This document shows positions 45,990-60,900 of a DNA stretch of 64,000 bases, piece by piece. The notes beneath the pieces were generated by a model, which saw nothing but the letters and a program-made list of their open reading frames with translations, did not search any database and had not been told where the DNA came from. The translations under genes were made by a program, and so were the position numbers. Origin of the DNA: Petrosia ficiformis (taxonomy: Eukaryota; Porifera; Demospongiae; Haplosclerida; Petrosiidae); NCBI GenBank assembly GCA_947044365.1, contig OX345637.1:3396501-3460500 (forward strand). Direction: 5' to 3'. Each line of letters begins with the position of its first letter. Position 1 is the first letter of the stretch.

Positions 45990-48900
45990 ATGGCTACGCC
46001 AAATAAATTATCATTAACTGAGATAAGGGAATTGGTAAGTAACTAAATATAAATTGATTTCATCATTATTAATTTATAGTTGTATTCAGAAGTTTACACT
46101 GCAAAAATAAATTTAACCATTTTATTGGTTAGTACAGTTGCAAGGAATAGCATGAGTTTCAATTTAGTTTGTCAATTGTCATAGAAGATATTGTGGCTAC
46201 ATGCATGTATGTTACTACAACGTAATATGCACCAAGTATTGGTTTACAAACCCCTTTGATGGCCAGATACAATTAAATGTACTTGAGTTTAGTATTAAAT
46301 CAGTGACATGAAATATAAGTATACAGCACTTTAAAACTATAATGCTTCAATTATAATTAGTACAAAGTATCTGTGGTATAAGATGCATGTAACCAACTAA
46401 TTGTTAAATCCTTGCAACTATAAAACCACTAAAGTAGTTACTTTAACTATTTTTGTGCAGTGTAACAGTCACAGATATTATGATTATAATATATTGCTGC
46501 ATAATAATAGATTCATAAGAACAAAACTAATTGCCTCACTTTAGAGACAAATCATTCAAATATATACTGTTTATGTACAAGCTTTAATTTACATGACTTC
46601 AATAATATAGGATGGATAATTGAATATTTAAAATGATGACAGATAAATACATTTGATGAAGAAATCAATTGTGAATGAGGTCAACAAATCAGATGTGATA
46701 GTACTGTTGGACTTACTATTTATACACATCATTTCTATCAGACAGTTCAATATTAATCTGATAATCATGAATGTTATTAATTAATCAGTCTACACACTAG
46801 TAATAGAAACCACATCCTTTATTAGAATTTACTACATCTTCATCAATTATAATTATAATTAATTTCATCTTCACATGTAGTAGGAAGAGGATTACTATAA
46901 ATAGTTAATCACTGAAAAGTAGTCTTTTTCTGTGTACACGACAATAGGAATCATAAAACCCAAGGAATCCACTACCAATTCTTGTTTTTATAATTGATAT
47001 ACACAAAACTTTCAACAGATAAAATACTGAGTGCGAAACTTTGAATAATTATTATAAATTATGAATTTGTCAATAACATAATTATCTGATAGAGCAGCAA
47101 TTGATTGGAATATCGTTAATTATAGTATCAGTAGTTAATAATTATGAAAAATTTGATTAACAAAAATAGCAAATCTACTGTAAAATATCATCAAATATAA
47201 ATATGAAATCGCAAACACACATGAAATTGAAATATGTATCTATGACTTTATCATTCACATTTACATGCACTACACTACAGAATAAAGGACTATATTATGC
47301 ATATGAATGCAATGATATGGAAAAAGTGGAGGAACTGGTATCAAGATTCAAAGACAAAAAATATGCAATTGTAAGTTTTGTTTTTGATATTGTAATTCAT
47401 TTCTTCAAATGATAAGTTTACATTGATATTACAAGATGTCTGATTATCAGATTATTTCATTGATCACGTAATTAATATTATACATTACTATAATAAACCA
47501 AACATCCTGAGAGATGAAGCTACATGATAAAGTACTTATATGATAATACATTGCTTATGATTCAATTTTGATGGAATGTACCTTGTAATCATGAAAAGAT
47601 GTATAGTCATTGTTGAATTGTATACTAAGTCTTTATGTATTTCTGATGATGGTGTCTTTTACAAAGACAAAAATACACAATAGTGAGTCTTCTTTTGCAC
47701 ATAATCATTTCATAATTATTACTTCAGAAAATGATATTTATACGTAATGATGTGCCTAAATATTCCCAGTGAGAATTCTTAATAACAACTACACCATAGC
47801 ATGAATAATTCCCTTTGATGTTAGCTGTTGATTAAATGCCTGGTTAGTGGAAACTGGAACAATTTCATACATGATATGGAAATTTGGTGATTCCACTATG
47901 AATATGATTACTATAACTCAATAAAATTGTATATACTTTAGTGTAATTCGTCAATAGAAACATGTAAAGTGTTAGACATGTTCTCTTGTATCAAGTTGGG
48001 ATTAACCACCAACATTTCAACTAGATACATGTAGATGTACTCTAGCTTTCTTTGGTGTAATGAATCATATATGAAAAAAAGATACTTATTTAAGTCTGTT
48101 CACATTCACGATGACCTCAAAATTAGGTTATAATGATTTTATATGTAATATATGTATGTGTGTAACATACTGAACTCAATAATGAAGCAAAATTTGACAT
48201 ACACAAAAAAATGGAAAGAATGATAATATGAAAATGGTGCAGGTAAAGAGATTGCTGGTCATTCAATGACTTTTCATATCACATCAAAGGATGTAGATAA
48301 GTATATCAGTTCCTGTACCATGGTCTTTTTTGAATAAGCTCTTTACTAGTATATTTCAAAACAGTGCTAAGAAATTGATGTTCCAGTGATACAGGTTTCC
48401 ATGTCTCACTTCACCAAAATGTAGCTATGTAGTTCACTCTCTCAGAATATGAGCAATTCATCAAAATAACACCTCTTTATCATGCACATCTCGACTGTCA
48501 GCTATAGGTTAAATATTTTACTACGAAAATTGTTAAATGACTAATCATGATCAGGAAGGATGGCCACAAAATCACACTAAGTTTACTTTCCTGCCTATAG
48601 TATGTATTATTAGATAGGTGGTAACTAACATGGTGTATATGCTAAATCCATCATATATATATATACTTAGGATGGATTTAGCATACCTCTACAATAAATC
48701 CCTGCTATGTACATAGCCTTTGTGGTATCATTCATAATTATTTTTGTACTTTGTTTAGCTAGTTTGTCACTGGAGAAATGATGATCTATACAAAATCTAT
48801 TTATAACTTTAATAACTAATGAATGACTACTAGGTGAATGCAGGTATTAAAAGGCGAGCAAAAACTTATAACATAATTCGTCTCAGGATATTCAGCTTGT

Positions 48901-51900
48901 TTTGGTATTTTCGCTAATCTCCTTTTTCTAGATGTACTTCTCTCTGCTTCTGCTCTTGTCTCTCAATGCACTGGTGTCTGTACTGCTCTTTGCCTACTCA
49001 CTCTTACTCTAGTCTCCCTGCTCGATCAACTGGAGTCTCTAATGTTCTTCGCCTCCTTGATCTTAATCGATCACTTTCCAGTCATGCTTGGTATTGCTGT
49101 GGGGTCTAACTAGTCCTCCTACATGCAGCTCTAACTGTTGCTAATTCTCTCTGTCTCAATGTCGTGTTCCATGTGTTTGTTGAATAATGTTTTATATAAT
49201 TATACAGTATACGTAAATAAATAACATATAATTCTAGAAACTTTACGGTATGCGTGACAGACAGACAAATGCTGCTATACACATTAGGTTAGACTTACTC
49301 ACGCTCGCCAATTATAAGATACTGAGGATAACTGAAGAGTCCATGAATGCTCCTTGATAATTTTTTTTCATAATACAATTCCATCAAGTATTTCTGATGA
49401 GAAAATAAATTAATTTTCAATAGTGCTTTTAGTATAAAGTATAGAATTAGAGTTCGATGTATGTTCATATATAATTTATGTTTGTGTCACTTGCGTGAGC
49501 ATGCGTTTTATACGTACATGTAGTTAAGGAATTTGCGTCACTCTGGATGGCTCAGTCAATTAATGGGCACAGCAGAACACGTGCTTTAGCTATAACCAAC
49601 AAGAACCTATACTAATAACTGTTGTATGTAGCAGACAAACAGTATAAAGATGATGCAAGAATCTTTCACAAGCAAGTATAATAGGTTGTTGAGTTTCAGA
49701 CATAAGGAAGTCGTCATTTAAAACCTTGAAGGAGTACTTCGTTTCTGTGCATTTAGACTGCAGTTACACTTACTTTTTCAGGTCTCATTTTTCAAGTACA
49801 CAGAAGAGTAGAGACACTAGTGCAATCAGGAATGAATGATACATAATCATCACAAATGCATTATAGGGATACTTTTTTCATGTTTTATTGTGAATATGTA
49901 AATTATCGTAAAGTGATCAATGCTTAATTTTGAAAGTGAATAATTATCTTAAATAATAATTATTTTGTGGTATATCAACAATGATTATTATTATGCTATG
50001 TTATACACATATTAGAATAACAGTCTATACCTTGCTTGTTGGTGGAGTAATGAGGATGCTGTACAAAATCTCCTGACCAATCATTTAATAGATCGACAAT
50101 GGTCTAATCCAATAAAGGTAATTGTTATATTAATGAACTTTTTATGTATACCTTTTATTCTTGATCCTAGTTGTATATTACATCTTTGTATTGTATTGTG
50201 CATGAAGAATTAATGATTGCTTTTTTCTGTAATGACTGTGTGGGTGTATACTTGCTTGTGAGGATGCTCAGTACCACTTGTATGCGATTGAACTGATGTT
50301 GTTACTTTCTCTCAGCTTGTAAATCTTATTTTATCATGTAATTGGCTTATTTATTAAAAGATGCACCAATTATGATAATTGAAAATTAAAAGTTTAATAA
50401 TAGCACATTTCCAGTAATAATAATTAGCTAGTATTTGTATTGTATCCTTTACAGTACTATTAGACATCAATACTAGTACTAGTAGAAAATAGACAATTAT
50501 TGTAATTTTGTTAATACGTTACCATATATGTCAATGTATTGTAACGATTCATTAGTATAAATGCTGCAATGATTCCTTTAAAATTTTTTATTAAGAATAA
50601 CTATTTCAATGTTTTTGTTGACTTGAACTTATAAGTGTAGTTATAATGATTATAAACAGCTAATATTCATAACTAATTACTGATTATTGCGAAAATGAAC
50701 TCTTTCAAAATGAATTATGATAACATAATTATGAAGAAATTAAGTACATGTATATCCAATATGTGTGTAGAGATGAGATTATAACTTAACTTAACTTGTA
50801 TTGTTGTTCAAGCTGGTTTATTCATGACTAAATATAATGTATATAATTGTATGAGTGTATATGCGTTACTATACTTCATAGTGTGTACTGTACTGATAAA
50901 TAAACATTTTACATTTGTATTACCACATTACTTAATACAGTATAGTGGATCATGTCTACATGGAGCTGCTGTACGTGGAAATACAGTGATAGTTCAGAGA
51001 TTACTAAATAACAACTGGAATATTCATGCTGTTGATAAAGTGAGTTATAGTTGGCTATGTTTATGAGTGGGAAATGTCTGCTACAAAAACAATTTCATTG
51101 CTGAATCTTCTCCACTAAAATTGATCTCCTTCAATTTTAATATTTATTTTAGAATATTACCGCCTATGAATAATCAATATAATTTCTTCATGCCTAAGTT
51201 ATGTTATAAAATTAGAATCCCTACAAACATCTTTTGATAGTGTAAAGAAACTTTTTATAAAATAAGTACAAATATAATTATAGTTACAAGAATAGAGTCC
51301 CTATGACTGCTTTGTGGTGTCCAGCATTCAGTAATCAGTAATCATGGCTAACCTGAAACACATCAGCCTATTATAGTTATTATTTTGATTATCTACTCTG
51401 GTTACCTTTTAAAAAACCTTGTAGAACTTTAGAAATATATTTCAGGTAGAATCGCTAGCTATTAGTTCCAGTTTCTACGTAAGCTACACAGCTTTCTTTC
51501 TGCTGGTCTGTAGAGCTTGAGAACGCGTTCTTTTACGTGCCACGCCCATTAATTAACCAAGCGCTTAAGCCCCCCCGGGAATAACGTAACTTCCTTAACT
51601 ACATATACAACGCATACTTGCACAAGTGGACACAAACATATAAATATATATATATATATATATAGTTCGAACCCGTGGGAAAGCAATCATGGGAATGGCC
51701 CTATGGGCCATAAAAACCTTCAATAGCTGATGTATACAGGTGTAACTGGATTAGAATAGGAGAACTGACTTGTTTTAATATTACACACAGTTACTGATTC
51801 AATAGACTTCCTGTATTTTTAACAATTGTTTTGTGCTTTTGAATTGCTAAGAATGGATGATTAACTTATCAGTATAAAATAAATTACACACATAGTAATG

Positions 51901-54900
51901 GACAATTTGTTTGACACTTTTCACACAAACGAACTTAGTTAGTAAAATCATATCTCCTGGCACAGGTACAGATGAAGGCTTGTGTAGGAGTGGTAAACAA
52001 CTTATGCCATCAACATGAGCCATTTTACTGCCTGGTTTGTGTCGAATGGTGTACTTGTATGCACCTAATGTAAGTGCCCAACAGTGGACTCGAGAGGATG
52101 CCTTCACTGAAGTTTGTCTAGATTCAATAAATAGGTATTTTAACGGTTGGTGATCTGAACAAATACTAAATTGACTACCATGTAGATATTGATGAAATTG
52201 TTTCACTGAGAACACTATCCGAGTGTTCAGGATCTGAAAGCGAATGTGCTTTTCACTACCATCCTCCATTTTATGACTGAGAACACTTCCTACACCATAT
52301 GGTGAAGCATCACATGACAAAATTAGGTCTTTAAAAGGATCAAAATGGACCAACAGTGATGACGACTAGCATTTGTTTAGCTTGTTTGAATGGCTTCTCT
52401 TGATCATCCGACCAATACCATCGGGTACCTTTCTTGAGTAACCTGTAGAGGGGAGAGAGAAACATAGATAGATTAGACAAAATTTGTTGCAATAATTTAT
52501 TAGTCTGAGAAATGATCTTCAGTTCAGTGACATTTGTGGGTGTTGGTGCTTCTGCAATGGCTTTGACTTTTTCAGGAGAGGGATGAAGTCCATTCTTGTC
52601 TATTATGTAACCAAGGTATTCGATTGTGTCATGCCCAAATACACACTTTGACCGAGTGTCAGACTAGCTGACTCGAGTCTCTGTAACACTTTGTCAAGAT
52701 TGTTAACATCATTTTCTTCATCAACACTAGAAACTAATATGTCATCTAATTAAGCTGATACACGTGTCAGTCCTTCTACAAGGCTATCCATAGCTCGTTG
52801 GAAAATTGATGGCAATACCAAACAGAAGTCGATTGTATTGAAAAAGATCTTTATGAGTATTAATAGTAGTAAATTTCTTCAATTCCTCGTAAAGTTCGAT
52901 CTGTAAGTAGGCATGACATATATCTAATTTGGAGAAAATCCTACCACCTGATACTTCAGCAAATAAATCTTTGACACGTGGCAATGGGTAGGAGTCTTGT
53001 TTTACTACCAAAATTCCTGTAGTAGTCCATCGTTTTCAACAACAGGAACGATTGGGGCAGCCAATCTGAGAAACTGACAGTTATTCTGTCATATATATGT
53101 AATTAATTAATGTGCAATAATCATCAATTTGCTCAAAGTAACATTCAACATAATCTCAAATAGCATATAGCTGCTATTTTTCGCGGGGAATTTATTATCG
53201 TCAAGCTATACAGTTTTTAATAGTAAGTAGAACACCTAAAACAAGAAATTTTTGAAAGCTTTGAATGTAGTTTTAACATACTCTTTAAACACCATATTCA
53301 CATGTATTGAAATGCACAAGGATTTATATATCTATTCATATTCAGCAAATTGCTATTGAATATCAAGCTGTAAGTATACAATAACTATTCATTCTTGTAG
53401 TTTGGGTACACACCTATGCATGAAGCTGCATCAGCAGGACATGAAGCAACTGTGGAATTGCTGATAAAATCTGGTGGAAATATACATTCTCCCAACAATG
53501 TAAGTATGATAATAATGTGTCATATTTAATACACACATTAAGTTATATTATACTCTCATAGTTATTGTAATAGAAATACAAACAATTTCATTATGTTACA
53601 TACAACTAGACTAACATGTAAGTGTGCATTTTAAGTAATAGTTATAACACACTTTACTGTGATTACGTGTTTTAATGTAGCACAAAGGCAGGTCAATAAA
53701 GATTGATGCTCGAGCCGAAGGCGAGTGCATTATGTAAACAAAACCTTTATTGACCGCCCAAGTGCTACATTGAAACACACAACGAGCAATAAATACAGTT
53801 ATAGTGATTGTAAAATATAATAATCTGTATATTACTCCTTAATGTAACCAGTACAAGATTCTAAAGATGAATTTCCATATTTTACTTCTTTCATCATAAT
53901 AATCCTTTACTTGAAAGTATTGTTACCATCATTCTAAAAACATTAATTATAATAATTATTATTATTAATAAACATAATTATAAATAATTATATTTATTAT
54001 AATTATTATTCATAATCAATGTACATCATGATTTGTTCACTTTGCTCATATTGTATACATGTATAACATCATTATTGTGATTTGTCAGTTGATTTGTAAG
54101 TAAATACTTTAAGTGTGTTCTCTTATCTGTTATCTTCTACGAGTGTTTCTTGATGTCTATAACTAAAGCATTTTTCTTTTTAGTTAACTAAACTATAACT
54201 ACTGTAGAAAAGAAAGCTGAATACAACTAGAACTAAAACCTCTCAAAAGTGTTACTATCAGAGAGTACGGTAGTACTTTCTATGTAGGGATGCCACAGAA
54301 ACAAATGGCCTCTCATACATTTCAATTGCAACTAATGAGCTGAAATCTCTGCTAATATATACAGATAAGTTTAAATACACACATACCTTTTGATATTGAG
54401 TGTTTTTATGACTAACAATATCTTCTAGATGGCCAGAGAACGTGTTTAAAGTAGAGTACCGGCGAGTGGCAAAACTGGCTGAATGTTATTATCATATTTT
54501 TATTATTATTATTATGATTCTTTTTCATTTCTACATTTTTGGAGCTATAAACGTAGTTCTAGCACAAATTTAATTCCATTGAAGTATTTTCTTACTGTTC
54601 TGTTTCGTGACCTAGCTATATAACGAATACGTTCAGCCACTACACTGAGCAAGCTGATTACGATAGGACGCCATTTGTAATAGACCACACCCATTAATTA
54701 CGATGGTGCTGCTCTACAAAAGAGGCAATTATTATGCTTATTATATGCCAATAATTCATTATTAATTATAATAACTGTTATTACATATATCATCAGCGTA
54801 TTCTTACTACATGTAGCTATGATATATAAATATATATATATATATGATATATAATTATATATTTATATTATATGTATACTGATTATATATATATAATTAT

Positions 54901-57900
54901 AATTTATACATTATTGTTAATTTTAATAAGGAGTAATTATAATAATTATTGCAGTAAACTTTGAGTACTGTCTCCTGGACACCATATTCCTACAGAAAAT
55001 ATTAGTGCTGTGAATGAAACAGAATAATCATCACATATTTAATAATCATCACATATTTAATACTGACTGAAACACACATCAGGTATTGATTCATTGGATA
55101 GCATCCAACTATGAAATGGGGTACTTCAACTAATTATTATACTGAGTCATTTAAAAATAGAATTGAAACAAGGATAATAAAAAAACATTCAACAAAAATG
55201 GAATGGTATGTAGGGATATCAAAGCCGAAAAAGTACAGGAACAAGATTGGGATGGTACCTGTGATATCGTGAGTCGATTCACTTAACTTTACTTTTACAA
55301 TTGAAAGTATCTTTATTAAATAAAATATTCAAACAACTAACTGACTGACTGAACATACAAAACATGGATCTATATATATATCAAAGAAGTGATAATTAAG
55401 GCCTGCTGACCTACAGGTGGTAAGGTTGCATATACACCTCAAATCAAAAAGTAAGTATAACAAGTAACAAAGAGCAGGCTAACATAAAGGTACAGGTGAC
55501 AACTAAGTCATTTATTTAACACAGGAAATAATTTTAACATTGGCCTAATTAAACATATAAAATTACCAGTTCTAATATATTACAGTACCTTAGCAACAAA
55601 ATTAAACTAACCACTTCCACATAACAACCCTACATAACTACATGTATGTATATATTCGTAGCCAGAACAAAAGTGAAACACAAAGAAGTGATGCTTATGT
55701 ACGGTTGTAGTATTTATTGGATTCTAATTATTTATCATGATTTGTTATAATAGACAATGATTTATGCATAACTCAAGAGAAACTAATTACTGTTGATATA
55801 ACTTCAACTACAAATGTGATTTTACTAACTGACTCAGTTACACATGAAATAACAGTTAATAAATCTCATTAGTTAAACAATGAATTTTAGTAAAATGAAA
55901 GTTTTGTGCAGAAATTACTATTATCTTGTTGCAGTCCATGCGTATGTAGTCTCGTCACGCCATTTTCTTGTTATTATCATACTGAGGATAGCACTAAAAG
56001 AGAACTTTAGCATATCCCCTGCTTTGTTTAGACATTGTTCTTCCTGCATGAGACCTCAAAGGCCATGGAATGTGGAGATTTCTATGAAAGGATAAAGACA
56101 TATAATAGTTTATATGCTCCACAAAAGACCTCAATTTACAACTTGCATTTTGTGAAGTGTAAAAGAATTGATCTGAAAAGCCAACAGATCAAATGTGCTG
56201 AATACTCCATCCACCTTATGAGACAGGATAGTTTTCCTTCTTGAAACAGGTCTATAGTTTTGAAATAGTTAAGCGATTGAGTGCCTAATTCTACTTTTCC
56301 CCTAGGTGTAGGCCATATAGCTAATTCACTGGTCTGCTTATTCCCTCCGATTTGAGACTACCTAACTCTTGGTTTTAAAAATCAATTTTGCTGGCACAGG
56401 GCAAGCATTTGGAGTAAATTGTTGCAGCTTCTAATTACCTTTAATTCTTTGATCCAATCTGAGATTTTTAGCGATTCACAACTAACCTGTTGATCATCTT
56501 GATTTCTTCAGAAAGACAAAATAATATTTACTCGTCCTTTATTTTATGAGTCGAAATAGATGTCCAATGTATAAACATTAGTTGAATTTAGATAATTGCT
56601 CTCCTGCTTGACTCATTCTGGAGCTGCATGAATTCCAATTATAACAGATAGTAGGGGGTTCTACTGGTTCTACAGTAATTATTTCCTAGTATGTCTTTGA
56701 GTTAGGTGGCAAAATTGAAATGACAGATCAATTTATAGATTGTACTATACTCCAAAGGGGGAAGGAGAAAAAGCGGAGACGGCGGAAATGGCGGAAACGG
56801 CGGAAACTGATAATAAACATCACATTTGTGATGAACAAAATCATATTTAGCAAAGTTGTTGATGTTTATAAAGTCATTGATAGAAAGTCATGGATGTTTA
56901 ACAAAAAATGGGGGGGTCTGGTGGGGCGGAGCCCCCCAGTTTAGGCCCTGGGATTGTTAGGGTTATCATCCATGTTGTTTGAGTTGGGAGAGGCGAATAT
57001 AGACTCAAACAACATGGGTGATACCCCTAACTGTAATGAATTGACTCTTTAATTGTAATCATGTATGGTGTATTGTTACTGAGTTGTGATTTATGTAACC
57101 TGTGTTTAATTAATGTACTATTGTGTTAAGACTGTCATCTACTGTTAAGGGCTGTTTCACCATAATATAAGAACTCATTTTTATACTTGTCTGTTAATTA
57201 TTGATTTTGTTATAATTTCATATTTATGAAACTCAAAATATAACATTCCTGGCGACGAGGATGGCTCTATTCGGTACCATTGGAGAGTTCTTTGAATCCA
57301 AGGAGAACTGGTCTCAGTATGCTGAACGATTCAAGCAGTTTTCAACAGCCAATGACATTGTAGATAATAAGAAGAAATCCATATTTCTTGCTACTATTGG
57401 ACCAGCTGCTTATCGGACCTTAGCGAATTTATGTGCCCCGAGGAAACCTGCAGAAGAAGAGTATGCAACACTTCTTGAACACATGTCAACCTACTATAAC
57501 CCAAAGCCTCTTGTAACAATGCAACGTTATCGTTTTTACTGCAGATTTCGTCAGTTGGATGAATCAGTTTCTGCTTTTGTTGCAGAACTAAAACATCTTG
57601 CTAAAGATTGTGACTTCGGAGCAGCCTTGGCGGATAATCTTAGAGATCGTTTGGTGTGCGGAATATCCGATCACTCACTTCAGAAGATCCTATTGTCAGA
57701 ACTGAAGTTAACATTCAAAAGAGCATTTGAGATAGCTCATAGCCATGAATCTGCAGCCAAGGATATGGCCATGTTACAAGCATCTAGTTCTCAGGACGTT
57801 CATAAACTAAAAAACTCACCATCGCAGTGTTATAGTTGTGGTCAATTGAGTCATCGCCAGGACCAGTGCAAGTTTAGAAACAGTACTTGTTTTTATTGTG

Positions 57901-60900
57901 GTAAACATGGACACATACAAACTGTTTGTCGTTCTCGCAAGTCATCGAATTCGTCATCGTCATCTGTATCACCGTCTCTACTTCGTTCGAAATCATATTC
58001 AACTTCCTCGTCATATACTCCACGTCATCGTTCATCGTATCCATCTCGTAAACGTTTGAATCACCAGCCGCCATCAGATATAAAGACAATCACTGAAGAG
58101 AATGTCACTGAAGAAGAATCACAGACAAAAACAGAAGAGTATACCTTGTTTAATGTTACTTCTAACTCTCAGCCTCCCTTGTATGTCAACTTGTCAGTCA
58201 ATAATGTTCCTCTCGCTATGGAAGTGGACACTGGTGCCGCATTCTCAGTCATCTCCAAACAGACTCATGACAATGTTTTTGCATCATATGTATGGAGAGT
58301 TTGCTTCGTCCATCCAGTACCAGGATCAGAAGACAAAGTTACCTTTGCTGGTGGCAGGCAAGGAGGGACCCAGTTTACTTGGTCGCAACTGGTTACGCTC
58401 GATTCGTCTCGATTGGAATTCACTGTTTCACCTCGCCGATCATCAACTGGACAATCTACTCGTGAAATACTCTTCCGTGTTTAGTGAGGGACTTGGAACG
58501 TTGAAAGGATACAAAGCTAAACTACATATCGTGGAAGGCCAGCCAATTTTCTGTAAAGCCCGCCCTGTACCTATGCCCTTCGGGCTCAAGTAGAATCTGA
58601 ATTGGAAAGACTAGTACACTGCAAGATCATAGAGCCAATATCATTCTCTGATTGGGCTGCCCCTATAGTGCCAGTTATGAAACCTGACAAGTCGGTTCGT
58701 ATTTGTGGCGATTTCAAGTTGACTGTAAATCGTGTTTCTAAACTGGATCGTCATCCAATACCGAAAGTGGAAGATCTATTTGCAAAATTGTCAGGAGGAG
58801 TGATTTTTTCAAAACTTGACCTCAGACCTCAGCTCTGCCTATCAACAATTAGAACTAGAAGAAGACTCGAAACAATATACTGTAATCAATACGCACCGTG
58901 GTCTATTTCGTTTCAACCGTCTGCCATTCGGAATATCGTCCGCCCCTGGAATTTTTCAACGTACCATGGAAAACTTACTGAATGGAATCCCCTGTGTAAT
59001 AGTGTACCTCAATGATATCCTTGTCTCGGGAGTCTCTAAAGAAGACCATCTACATAATTTGGCACTCGTGCTGGAGAGATTATTTTCTGCTGGACTTCTT
59101 TTGAAGAAGGAAAAGTGCAAGTTCTGTGTTGACAGCATATCTTACCTTGGACACAAAATCGACTGTGAAGGACTACACCCCTTGCCTGATAAAGTTAATG
59201 GAATTACAAGAGCATCAACTCCCAAATCAGTTACAGAATTAAAGGCTTTCCTGGGTCTGATGAATTATTATGCCAAATTCATCCCAAACTTGGCAACTGT
59301 GTTGTCTCCATTATATCAACTACTAAGTCAGTCTGTACCATGGTCTTGGACTAGTGAGAGAGATGCTGCCTTCAAGAAAGCAAAATTATTGTTAACCTCT
59401 GATTGTGTACTGGTTCATTTTGATCCAGAAAAAGAGTATTATCATGTGATGCTTCATCCTATGGATTGGGTGCAGTCTTGTATCACAACTTTCCTGATGG
59501 ATCCGAACGTCCTATTGCATTTACTTCTCGAACTCTATCAACAGCTGAACGTAAATACAGTCAGATTGAGAAGGAGACACTGGCTTGTGTTTACGGTATC
59601 AAGAAATTCCATTCCTACATTTATGGTCGTTGTTTTCATCTGGTTACCGATCATAAACCACTACTATCATTACTTCATCAACACCATGCCATTCCTACCA
59701 CGACCTCCAATCGAATTCAGAGATGGGCCCTAACAATGTCCATGTATGATTATACCCTAACGTACAAATCCTCTAAATCACATGCAAATGCTTATGCCCT
59801 AAGCCGATTGCCTATTCCAGACCATTTGACCGACCCACCAATTCCACCTGAAACTGTTCTACTACTCGATCAGATATCCGAAGGACCGATTACAGTGAAG
59901 CAAATCCGTTTGTGGACCCAAAGAGATCCAAGATGGGGTATTATTGTGGGGTAACAGAGTAGTCTTGACTCGGATATTGAGACAATTGTCAAAGATTGTT
60001 CTCAATGTCAATCCAATCGTTCCATGCCCACTGCTGTACCAATGAAACCTTGGAAATGGCCATCGACACCTTGGTCAAGAATTCATCTAGACTTCACTGG
60101 ACCATTTCTAGGTCACATGTTCCTGATAATTATCGATGCCTATTCTCAATGGCTTGAAGTCCGTATCATGAAATCTACAACATCTTCTGCAATCATTACA
60201 ACTCTATGTAGTATATTTGCTCAATTCGGTCTACCTTCCATAATTGTCACTGATAACGCCCGTAACTTTACCAGTACTGAATTTGAATCATTCCTAAATC
60301 GAAATGGTATTAAACATTTGTCATCACCAGCGTATCATCCATCATCAAATGGCCTCGCTGAAAGGGCTGTACAGTCATTTAAACAGTCACTTCTAAAACT
60401 AACAACTGGTTCAATTGAGGAGAAGGTATCTCATGTTCTGTTTTATAGTCATATAACTCCAAATAGTGTCACGAGATTTTCACCTGCTGAGTTACTTCAA
60501 AATCGAAGACTTCGTTCACGTCTAGATTTGATGAAACCTGACTTCAACGGTCGTATGATCCACCAACAGTTTAAACAACAATTTTATGCCAATTTACATT
60601 CCAAACCTTGTGGATTTAAAGACGGAGATTCTGTGTACATTCGTAACTTTGGTCCGGGAACTAAATGGATCCCTGGTCAAGTGTTATCATCAGATGGGAG
60701 TGTTTCTTTTAATGTCAGTCTCCAAGGAGGAAGGACAGTCAGACGTCATACAGATCACATATGCTGTAGAACTGAACAGCAGATCTATGTCCCAATATTA
60801 GATGAAAGAAATCAAGACACTACAGACGAGACACCATTGGTTGACCCTCAGTCCTCAGTTAATCTGCCATCTCTCAAACCACCCGATTCACCGCCCGTTA

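Noticed and set aside
55880..56244. Two overlapping ~70-codon frames in the ankyrin intron
   Set aside because: No recognisable motifs and no ankyrin-like pattern or splice borders.
56720..56944. Arg/Lys-rich 74-codon frame
   Set aside because: It is the translation of the purine-rich inverted repeat of the foldback element.
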